Assembly (NCBI GenBank): GCA_964582875.1
Contig: CAZOTZ010000027.1
Coordinates: forward strand, 1-20,304
DNA from: JAADDV01 sp964582875
GTDB lineage: Bacteria; Aquificota; Aquificia; Aquificales; Hydrogenothermaceae
Length of the DNA stretch: 20,304 nt
Reading direction: 5' to 3'
Shown: piece after piece, positions 14,737 through 20,304 of the stretch
Numbering within the stretch: the first letter of the stretch is position 1
Layout of the letters: each line of letters opens with the position of its first letter
The notes under the pieces: model-generated
Database searches by the model: none
The model's input: the letters and a program-made list of their open reading frames with translations, nothing else
What the model was told of the DNA's origin: nothing
Program-made: the position numbers and the translations under genes

Positions 14737-15211
14737 TTTTATCCAGGTACTCAAGAAGTGTTTCATACTGGTCATCTGTTAGTATGTTCTGGATAAGTCT
14801 AACTTCTTTCACATTGTATGCTGTAAGTTCTGCTTTTAGTTTTGCTATCTCTATTATAAGCTCCTTTATCCTTTTTGTTTCTCCTCCGTGGAGTATAAGG
14901 TCGTGGAGTTCATCTTCGTCGTTTTTTACCTGTTTTGCATCTGATAACATCTTAGGAAAGTTATTTCTGTAAAAGTCTTCTACTGTTAAGAGCTGTTCTT
15001 TTGTTACTCCTATGTCTTCAGCGTGTTCTTTTAAAATAGGGTAAAGGAAAATTCTTTCTGTTAAAAAATATTTATCAATCCACCTTTCTTTAAGTGGGTC
15101 AGGTTGTGTAGTTTCCTGTGAGCTGTCTTCCTGATAAGTCTGGTTGTAGAGTTCTTCTTCTGCAAAAACTGTATAAAATACCAGAAGAAATATTACTGCT
15201 AATTTTCCCAA
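14723..15211 (-). CDS. Periplasmic Spy/CpxP-like protein
   Basis: A 162-residue protein with a signal peptide (about 1-17, LAVIFLLVFYTVFAEE) followed by an acidic, Gln/Glu/Thr-rich linker to about residue 40. The rest is helical. Two LTxxQ-like elements, GVTKEQL near residue 69 and ILTDDQYETLLEYL near the end, flank a charged helix, which is the pattern of the Spy/CpxP/CnrX-like periplasmic proteins. These sense or buffer envelope stress, metals or unfolded protein; similarity here is by motif only. The start is TTG (15209-15211) with GGAGG six bases upstream. It lies just before the TolC-like gene and overlaps it, so it may watch over the export system. Confidence 0.65.
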   Translation of the reverse strand: MGKLAVIFLLVFYTVFAEEELYNQTYQEDSSQETTQPDPLKERWIDKYFLTERIFLYPILKEHAEDIGVTKEQLLTVEDFYRNNFPKMLSDAKQVKNDEDELHDLILHGGETKRIKELIIEIAKLKAELTAYNVKEVRLIQNILTDDQYETLLEYLDKNDND

Positions 15212-15234
15212 ACTTAACCTCCAGTTATAGAAGA

Positions 15235-15738
15235 TTATACATTCTTAAGATAGTATTTTCTAACCTTGTTAAAGAAATCTGTATGATTTTTGTAATCAAG
15301 ATAAGTCCATATTAGAGGCTGGAAACTACCGTGGTGGTATAAAAGTTCAAGTTCTGCGAATATACCATCTCCTAAGTAAATCCTGCTTCCTTTGTCTTTA
15401 GAGCTTGCGACTACTACCTGATACTCATCAAGATAAAGTGGGTCAATATTTACAGTTCTATTTCCTTTTATCCTCAGACTGTCTTCTATTTCCATTGAGA
15501 GTTTTTTTATCTGTAAAAGTCTGTCTTTTTCTATAAATTTATCAAAAGCAACAAATTTTTTTAAAAGCCCTTCTCCCATTTCCTTCTGGTAGTATGTGGA
15601 ATAATCAAGGGAAAAGGGTTCTGTTTCCAATATTTTTTTACCAAAGTTTTTTTCTAATATATTTTCAGCTTTAGTCAGATACTCTTCTTTATTCCACATT
15701 AAAGCAAATAACAGAACTGCCTTTTTCATCTCCTTCAC
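15235..15738 (-). CDS. DUF4416 family protein
   Basis: A 167-residue soluble protein matching DUF4416 as I know it: an N-terminal strand KKAVLLFALMWNKEEY, then ETEPFSLDYSTYYQKEMG, NIDPLYLDEYQVVVASSKD, SRIYLGDGIFAELELLY, and the C-terminal QPLIWTYLDYK. The function of the family is unknown; it is common in Aquificota and deltaproteobacteria-like groups. No signal peptide or membrane segment fits, so it should be cytoplasmic. The start is taken as GTG at 15736-15738, which forms a GTGA overlap with the upstream stop. The ATG three codons later touches an AAGGAG with no spacing, so it is less likely. Its place between a CsgG-like lipoprotein and envelope export genes is of interest but does not reveal its role. 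Confidence 0.85.
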   Translation of the reverse strand: MKEMKKAVLLFALMWNKEEYLTKAENILEKNFGKKILETEPFSLDYSTYYQKEMGEGLLKKFVAFDKFIEKDRLLQIKKLSMEIEDSLRIKGNRTVNIDPLYLDEYQVVVASSKDKGSRIYLGDGIFAELELLYHHGSFQPLIWTYLDYKNHTDFFNKVRKYYLKNV

Positions 15739-16475
15739 TTATATCTGTAATAGCTGTCAGGTATGTTTTTTGAAATTTCTTTTACTGCATTGTCTACCAT
15801 TACCATTACAGCTTTTTCCATAGGTGTGTTTTTGTAAGTTTCAAGACCTGCACCGAGACCAATTGAACCAGATAGAATACCTCCAAGACCACCTATTTTG
15901 AAGCTTGAGGCTTTTCCTTCAACTCTTGTTGAGCTTATAATCCTTCCTGTTCTTGTGTCTATAAGCCTTATAATAGCTGCGATGTATGCATCTTTTTTTC
16001 CTATCTTTACACCACCAAAAACAGGAACTTTTGATAAAAGACCTCCAACAATACTTCCTGTGTTAAAACCTCCTGCACGGGGTTCAAATGCTACTATAGA
16101 ACCAACAACAAGGATATCAGCTCCTTCCATAAGCCCTTTTTGAATTTTTTTTCCTTTTTGAATATAACCAGACTGGGAAAGGTTTATCTCCTCTTTTACA
16201 GCTTCAAAGCTTTCACCTCTTTCAAGAACAATAAACTTCCCAGATTTAACAAGGGCATCAACAAGCATATCTTTTATTCCTTCTCCTATATCCCTATAGC
16301 ATTTGGCAGCTTTACAGTTAAACTTTGCAACGGCTATTCTTGCTTTTGGTCCCTGATACTTTACAACTTCGTTTACATTCTGGGTTGTTGTCTGGACTTG
16401 GGTTGTTGTCATTGCTGAGCAACTAATAAGAAAAAAAACAGGAATAGATATTAAAACTTTAAACAGGTTAAACAT
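15735..16475 (-). CDS. CsgG-like outer-membrane lipoprotein
   Basis: A 246-residue lipoprotein. The signal peptide ends in the lipobox LISC, so Cys19 is the lipid-bearing first residue of the mature protein. A Thr/Gln-rich linker follows, then a CsgG-type domain: KARIAVAKFNCKAAKC, IGEGIKDMLVDALVKSGKFIVLERG (strand-helix pair of the family), ADILVVGSIVAFEP, and IRLIDTRTGRIISSTRVEG. CsgG itself forms the pore that secretes curli subunits. Many relatives are only periplasm-facing lipoproteins, and the Gly-rich segments here (about 150-160 and 200-210) replace or form the membrane-spanning part. AAGGGG lies six bases before the ATG. It is the first gene of the envelope operon and is divergent from fetB. 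Confidence 0.82.
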   Translation of the reverse strand: MFNLFKVLISIPVFFLISCSAMTTTQVQTTTQNVNEVVKYQGPKARIAVAKFNCKAAKCYRDIGEGIKDMLVDALVKSGKFIVLERGESFEAVKEEINLSQSGYIQKGKKIQKGLMEGADILVVGSIVAFEPRAGGFNTGSIVGGLLSKVPVFGGVKIGKKDAYIAAIIRLIDTRTGRIISSTRVEGKASSFKIGGLGGILSGSIGLGAGLETYKNTPMEKAVMVMVDNAVKEISKNIPDSYYRYK

Positions 16476-16547
16476 TTTATTCCCCTTATATTTTTATCTC
16501 TATTTTTTTAAAATAACATCTCCTAATATGCCTATCAAGGAAGAGAA
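16476..16547. promoter_or_regulatory. Divergent promoter region, CsgG-like gene and fetB
   Basis: These 72 AT-rich bases separate two genes that start in opposite directions, so both promoters must lie here or inside the 5' ends of the genes. TAATAT (16524-16529) is a possible -10 for the plus strand and TATAAG (rightmost base near 16496) for the minus strand, but no good -35 box stands at the correct distance for either. Both Shine-Dalgarno sequences are clear. Confidence 0.4.
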
Positions 16548-17285
16548 ATGGAATTTAAGTTTTTAGCGTCTTATATACTTGTTTTAATAGCACTTTTTTA
16601 CTCTTATAAAGAAAAACTTGGTGTTGAAAAAGAGCTTCTCTGGAACTCTTTAAGGGCTTTTTTACAGCTTTTTGTTCTTGGATATGTACTTTTTTACGTT
16701 TTTAAACTAAAAAATCCTTTAGAACTTTCTTTAATCCTTGTTTTTATGGTTGTTTTTGCCTCTTATACAGGACAAAAAAGGGTAAAATTAAAAGAAAAAG
16801 GATATATTGTTGCTTTCCTGTCTATATTTTCTGCTTCATTTCTTGTGATAGCATCTCTTATTTTGATTGGTGTTATATCTTTTAAGCCAAATGAGATAAT
16901 TCCTGTAGGTGGTATGGTTATCGGGAACTCTTTAAATGTTTACTCTTTAACTGTTGACAGGTTAAAGGGAGAAGTTTCTAACTCAATGGATATTATTGAA
17001 GGGATGGTAGCTTTAGGCGCTACTTTAAAAGAGGCATTTCATTTTATAAATAAAAAAGCTGTTAAATCAGCTTTAATACCTGTTATAAACTCACTCCAGA
17101 CTGTAGGTATAATACATATTCCAGGAATAACAACAGGTATGCTTCTTGCTGGTGCTGAACCGATGAAAGCTGTTTCTTATCAGCTTGTTATAATGTATAT
17201 GATGGTTGCTGTAGCCCTTTTTACCGGTATATTTACAATAAGGTTTTCTTACAGATACATAATACCAACAGTTTTTGGGAGATAG
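16548..17285 (+). CDS. FetB/UPF0014-type ABC transporter permease
   Basis: A 245-residue inner-membrane protein with about six to seven hydrophobic helices. It has the UPF0014 marks: LRAFLQLFVLGYVL, then an IPVGGMVIGNSLNVYSLTVDRL block at about 122-143 and PGITTGMLLAGAEPMKAVSYQ at about 192-212. E. coli FetB, with the ATPase FetA, exports iron and helps against oxidative stress. No fetA gene stands beside it, so the ATPase must be elsewhere, or the protein works with a shared ATPase. AAGGA precedes the ATG by six bases. The Nudix gene follows after three bases and is read from the same message. Confidence 0.88.
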   Translation: MEFKFLASYILVLIALFYSYKEKLGVEKELLWNSLRAFLQLFVLGYVLFYVFKLKNPLELSLILVFMVVFASYTGQKRVKLKEKGYIVAFLSIFSASFLVIASLILIGVISFKPNEIIPVGGMVIGNSLNVYSLTVDRLKGEVSNSMDIIEGMVALGATLKEAFHFINKKAVKSALIPVINSLQTVGIIHIPGITTGMLLAGAEPMKAVSYQLVIMYMMVAVALFTGIFTIRFSYRYIIPTVFGR

Positions 17286-17288
17286 AAA

Positions 17289-17699
17289 ATGGGAATAAAA
17301 ACACCTTTTGTGGCTGTAGATGGGATTATTCAGCTTTTTGATGAGAAAGAGAATTTCAGGGGGATTGTTCTTATTGAGAGGAAAAATCCTCCCCTTGGTC
17401 TTGCTATCCCCGGTGGTTTTGTTGAGGTAGGGGAAAAGGTTGAAGATGCTCTGGTAAGAGAAATGAAAGAAGAAACAGATTTAGATGTTAGTATTCAAAG
17501 GCTTCTTGGTGTTTATTCAGACCCAGATAGAGACCCGAGGTTTCACACAGTTTCTATAACTTTTATCTGCAAAGCGTATGGAGAACCTAAAGCCCAGAGT
17601 GATGCCAAAGAAGTGAAGATTTTCAAATTAGAGGAAATACCTTTTGAAAGTCTTGTTTTTGACCACGCAAAAATATTAAGGGATTATATAAATAGATAG
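17289..17699 (+). CDS. Nudix hydrolase, ADP-ribose pyrophosphatase-like
   Basis: A 136-residue cytoplasmic hydrolase. The Nudix box runs from Gly43 to Leu65: Gly43, Glu49, then Arg57-Glu58 and Glu61-Glu62, the magnesium-binding residues; the usual Gly near the end is Asp64, a mild change. The surrounding strand VAVDGIIQLFD and the motif SDPDRDPRFHTVSITF are like those of bacterial ADP-ribose pyrophosphatases, though other nucleoside diphosphate derivatives are possible. GGGAGA at the end of the permease gene serves as the ribosome site. The 3' end overlaps, tail to tail, the prenol-kinase-like gene by 16 bases. Confidence 0.9.
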   Translation: MGIKTPFVAVDGIIQLFDEKENFRGIVLIERKNPPLGLAIPGGFVEVGEKVEDALVREMKEETDLDVSIQRLLGVYSDPDRDPRFHTVSITFICKAYGEPKAQSDAKEVKIFKLEEIPFESLVFDHAKILRDYINR

Positions 17700-18274
17700 T
17701 TCAGTAAAGTATAAACACAGGAAACTGTAAGGGGAACAGTTATATTATCATCAAGGTACCATTTTTTACTGTCTGATAGTAGTTCTACAAAAGAGGCAAC
17801 AACAGATATAAAGAAAGCCTCCCATAAAGGAAGAATTAATGTAAGAGAAATTGTGTTTGCAATTATACCTCCTGCTGTTCCTTCATAACTTTTATTTAAG
17901 TTGAGTATCTTGTGTTTTCCAAAAAGTTTTCCAAAAATTGTGGCAAAACCGTCATAAACAGCTGTTGTAATAATTGCTATTTCAAGGGTTTTTTTATCAA
18001 AAAGTAATGATACTAATATAAAACCTACAGCAAGGGAAAAAGCCTGTCTCCCAGGAAGAGTTTTCCAGTTATAATCCCTTTCAACAAACTCAAGTATCTT
18101 CCAGTACAGGTTTGTTATTGGATTTTTTATTTTGAAATAAGAAATCGGAAAAAACACAAAAAGCATAACAAACATAAGAACGGTTATACTGTACTTTCCA
18201 GATATCTCAACAGGAATAATTAAAAGTAAGATTGAAACAATGTGGAAAATCTTTCTTAGGATTTCTTTTCTCAT
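17684..18274 (-). CDS. Prenol kinase-like membrane protein (SEC59/VTE5 type)
   Basis: A 196-residue integral membrane protein with about six hydrophobic helices. It carries the marks of the dolichol/phytol/diacylglycerol kinase family that uses CTP: RKIFHI at 8-12, DGFATIFGKLFG with Asp108, KSYEGTAGG at 128-136 and LDDNITVPL with Asp175-Asp176. It could phosphorylate a long-chain prenol, for instance for lipid or quinone recycling, or be a CTP-dependent cytidylyltransferase-like enzyme. The substrate cannot be told from sequence. The start overlaps the end of the rRNA methyltransferase gene as ATGA with no good ribosome site of its own, so it depends on translational coupling. The last 16 bases overlap the Nudix gene on the other strand. 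Confidence 0.82.
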   Translation of the reverse strand: MRKEILRKIFHIVSILLLIIPVEISGKYSITVLMFVMLFVFFPISYFKIKNPITNLYWKILEFVERDYNWKTLPGRQAFSLAVGFILVSLLFDKKTLEIAIITTAVYDGFATIFGKLFGKHKILNLNKSYEGTAGGIIANTISLTLILPLWEAFFISVVASFVELLSDSKKWYLDDNITVPLTVSCVYTLLNYLFI

Positions 18275-19539
18275 TTTTCAAGTACTGCGATTGTTTCTAT
18301 ATGGTATGTTTGGGGAAACATATCTATCATTTTTACCTTTCTTAATTCAAATCCTCCCTCTTTAAACAGGTTTATGTCCCTTGCAAGTGTTGAAGGATTA
18401 CAGGAAACATAAACAACTTTTTTTATAGATGAAGCTGTTATTTTTTCAACAATTGTTTTACTTAAACCTGTTCTTGGTGGGTCAAGTATAACAGCATCAA
18501 AGCTTTCTTTATCAATTAGCTTTATACCTTCTCTACTTTCCATTTTTAAAAATTTTGCATTTTTTATACTGTTTATTTTTCTGTTGTGGTTTGCATCGTA
18601 AACAGCATATGGGTTAAGCTCCACTCCTGTTATACGTTCAACGTACTGGGCTACAGGAATTGTAAGGGTACCTACACCACAGTACAGGTCTAATACGTTT
18701 TTATAAAAACCTTCTTTAAACTCCTCAACCACTTCATTTATAAGATTTTTAACCTGAAATCTGTTTACCTGAAAAAAACTATCAATAGAAACCCTAAAGG
18801 TTATCTCTCCTATCTTTTCAAATCCATATGTATTCCCTACTGTAAAAACTTTTTCATCTGTTCCATCTCTTTTTCTTCTGTATATTCCGATACCTTTTAT
18901 ATTTTTAGATAGAAAACCTTTTAAGTGCTTGATACCAAGGGGAAATCTTTTTATTCTCCCTGGATATATAAACTTGACAAGCATGTCATCCTGGTTTGAC
19001 GAATAGAAATGAACTTCTAAAGGCTGGAATGTTAATAGGGGGAGGATTTCTTTTAAACCTTTTATAGACTGGTTAATATCTTCTTTTAAAAGATAACAGT
19101 AGTCTATATTGACTATCTCTTTGCTTTCTTTTTTGTAAAAACCTACCTTTTCACCTTTTATTTTTACCTGGGCTTTATTCCTGTAAAAAAAAGGATTTTC
19201 TGATGGGATAACCTTTTCAATCTGTACTTCCTGTAGTTTACCTATTCTTGAAAGGGTTTCAGATAGAATATCCTTTTTTATCTGGAGCTGTTTTTCATAA
19301 GGAATGTGTTGGTAATCACATCCTCCGCAGTAAGTAAAGTATTTACATGCAGGTTCTATCCTGTCTGGACTTTTTTTGATTACCTGTTTTAACTGGCACT
19401 CAAGGAAACTTTTTTTCTCTTTTTTTATATCTACTTCAACTATTTCTTCTGGTAAAACGAAAGGGACAAAACATGTTTTATTTTCTAATCTTCCTATCCC
19501 TTTTCCACCATAAACAAGTTTTTCTATTTTTACTTCCAT
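18271..19539 (-). CDS. RlmD/TrmA-family uracil-5-methyltransferase
   Basis: A 422-residue SAM-dependent RNA methyltransferase. The N-terminal TRAM domain (about 1-55, LVYGGKGIGRLENK) binds RNA. Cys65, Cys71, Cys74 and Cys148 are placed to hold a 4Fe-4S cluster, as in E. coli RlmD (RumA). The Rossmann fold has DLYCGVGTLTIP (284-295), DPPRTGL (353-359) and VSCNPST with the catalytic Cys380; Glu415 is the likely base. The target is a uridine in 23S rRNA or tRNA; which one cannot be decided, since TrmFO-type or RlmFO enzymes may also be present. AGGAG stands seven bases before the ATG, and the start shares one base with the radC stop (TAATG). Confidence 0.92.
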   Translation of the reverse strand: MEVKIEKLVYGGKGIGRLENKTCFVPFVLPEEIVEVDIKKEKKSFLECQLKQVIKKSPDRIEPACKYFTYCGGCDYQHIPYEKQLQIKKDILSETLSRIGKLQEVQIEKVIPSENPFFYRNKAQVKIKGEKVGFYKKESKEIVNIDYCYLLKEDINQSIKGLKEILPLLTFQPLEVHFYSSNQDDMLVKFIYPGRIKRFPLGIKHLKGFLSKNIKGIGIYRRKRDGTDEKVFTVGNTYGFEKIGEITFRVSIDSFFQVNRFQVKNLINEVVEEFKEGFYKNVLDLYCGVGTLTIPVAQYVERITGVELNPYAVYDANHNRKINSIKNAKFLKMESREGIKLIDKESFDAVILDPPRTGLSKTIVEKITASSIKKVVYVSCNPSTLARDINLFKEGGFELRKVKMIDMFPQTYHIETIAVLEK

Positions 19540-20228
19540 TAAATAACTCCTATACTTGCAAGACTTACGTATCCTTTTTTTCCTACTATAATATGGTCTA
19601 AAAGTTCAAATCCCATCTGTAGAGAAAGTTCATTAATAGATTTTGTAAATTTAATGTCTTCTTCTGAAGGGTTTGCTTCTCCTTCAGGGTGATTGTGGGC
19701 AAGTATTATACCGTAGGCGTTGAGTTTTATTCCTGGAAAGAATATATCCCTTGGCTTTGCATTTAAGACATTTAGAGAACCAACAGCAATAGTTTCTATA
19801 CCAAGGAGCTGATTCTGGGTATTTGTATACAAGGCGATGAGTTTTTCCTGTCTTTCTTTGTGGAGAAATTTTACAGTAGAGTAAACATCAGAGGGACTGT
19901 TGAGAAAAATCTTTTCATCATCTTCTTCAATTCTTCTTACAATTTCTGCTATGGAAAGTATCTGAAGAGCTTTTGCCTTTCCTATTCCTTTTATTTTAAG
20001 AAGTTCTTCAAGGGAAAGATTTTTAATGTCTTTTATTGTTTTGTTTTTTAAAATGAGACCTGCAAGACCTAAAACATTGAGTTCTTTTGTTCCCTGTCCT
20101 ATTGAAAGAGCTAACAACTCTATATCTGATAAACTTTTTATCCCGTGTTTTAATGCTTTTTCCCGGGGTAATAAATCTTTAGGAAGTTCCTTTATTCTCT
20201 TTTTGTATATGTACTTCTCAAATTTCAT
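19539..20228 (-). CDS. radC: RadC-family (MPN/JAB1-like) protein
   Basis: A 229-residue protein. An N-terminal helix-hairpin-helix DNA-binding part (KIKGIGKAKA, 78-87) is followed by the JAB1/MPN metalloprotease-like domain with AHNHPEGEANPS: His178, His180 and Asp191 are the metal ligands, and Glu125 is the possible catalytic acid. The name comes from an old DNA-repair link that has since been withdrawn for E. coli; the real function remains unclear, though DNA transformation and recombination roles have been reported for homologues. AGGAGG stands five bases before the ATG. It is the first gene of its operon behind a clear promoter. Confidence 0.93.
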   Translation of the reverse strand: MKFEKYIYKKRIKELPKDLLPREKALKHGIKSLSDIELLALSIGQGTKELNVLGLAGLILKNKTIKDIKNLSLEELLKIKGIGKAKALQILSIAEIVRRIEEDDEKIFLNSPSDVYSTVKFLHKERQEKLIALYTNTQNQLLGIETIAVGSLNVLNAKPRDIFFPGIKLNAYGIILAHNHPEGEANPSEEDIKFTKSINELSLQMGFELLDHIIVGKKGYVSLASIGVI

Positions 20229-20245
20229 GTTTTCCTCCTGAAAAT

Positions 20246-20274
20246 ATTATAAAATTAAGGCTGTTTTTTAACAA
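20246..20274 (-). promoter_or_regulatory. Sigma70-type promoter of the radC operon
   Basis: On the minus strand TTGTTA (20269-20274) and TATAAT (20246-20251) are exactly 17 bases apart, with a consensus -10 box. The transcript should start near 20240 and the leader before the ATG at 20228 would be only about 12 bases, just enough for AGGAGG. The region is shared with the divergent gene that begins at 20294. Confidence 0.7.
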
Positions 20275-20293
20275 ATAGGCAAAGGAGGGAAAA

Positions 20294-20304
20294 ATGAAAA
20301 AACT
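20294..20304 (+). CDS. 5' end of a plus-strand gene, cut by window edge
   Basis: An ATG at 20294-20296 follows the Shine-Dalgarno sequence AAGGAGG (20282-20288) by five bases and reads Met-Lys-Lys before the window ends. The start with two lysines would fit a signal peptide, but three codons prove nothing. The gene is divergent from radC, and its promoter should lie in the shared 65-base gap. Confidence 0.55.

Overview
The window is a compact, AT-rich stretch of bacterial chromosome whose genes run almost all on the minus strand in tight operons with 1-14 base overlaps and many ATGA junctions. The gene content fits a thermophilic, didermic bacterium of the Aquificota type (Persephonella/Sulfurihydrogenibium-like). 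The clues are a TtuA-type tRNA 2-thiouridine synthetase, an outer-membrane system (LolA, TolC, a lipobox protein), a DUF4416 gene, and AT-rich genes contrasting with one GC-rich structured RNA. The organism is an inference, not a match.

Minus strand, read from high to low coordinates. At the right edge, radC, an RlmD-like rRNA methyltransferase and a prenol-kinase-like membrane protein form one operon behind a good sigma70-type promoter. It converges on, and overlaps by 16 bases, a short plus-strand pair: a FetB-like permease and a Nudix hydrolase. From 16475 down runs an envelope operon: CsgG-like lipoprotein, DUF4416 protein, Spy/CpxP-like periplasmic protein, TolC-like channel, MacA-like adaptor and MacB/LolD-like ATPase. 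No membrane permease for this exporter is present. A clear promoter at 11533-11561 starts the translation operon rpmI-rplT-pheS-pheT, with no infC next to it.

Between pheT and the 5-formyltetrahydrofolate cyclo-ligase gene lies a GC-rich structured RNA, about 7207-7365 on the minus strand. It folds into a long rod with a central bubble and a small hairpin on the 3' side of the bubble, the architecture of 6S RNA. The ssrS-ygfA order is the one known from other bacteria. Next to it are a 27-base palindrome, and a hairpin that buries the Shine-Dalgarno sequence of the TTG-started cyclo-ligase gene. RNase Y follows and ends in an intrinsic terminator.

The left part holds a four-helix membrane protein with a lysine 2,3-aminomutase (both catalytic Asp residues and the PLP lysine kept), then ttuA. 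A promoter-driven operon follows: thioredoxin-TPR, LolA, a small membrane protein, a cupin, and a gene cut by the window edge.

No tRNA, CRISPR array, insertion sequence or phage gene was seen. Everything looks like core chromosome. The 6S-ygfA leader region is the most interesting part.
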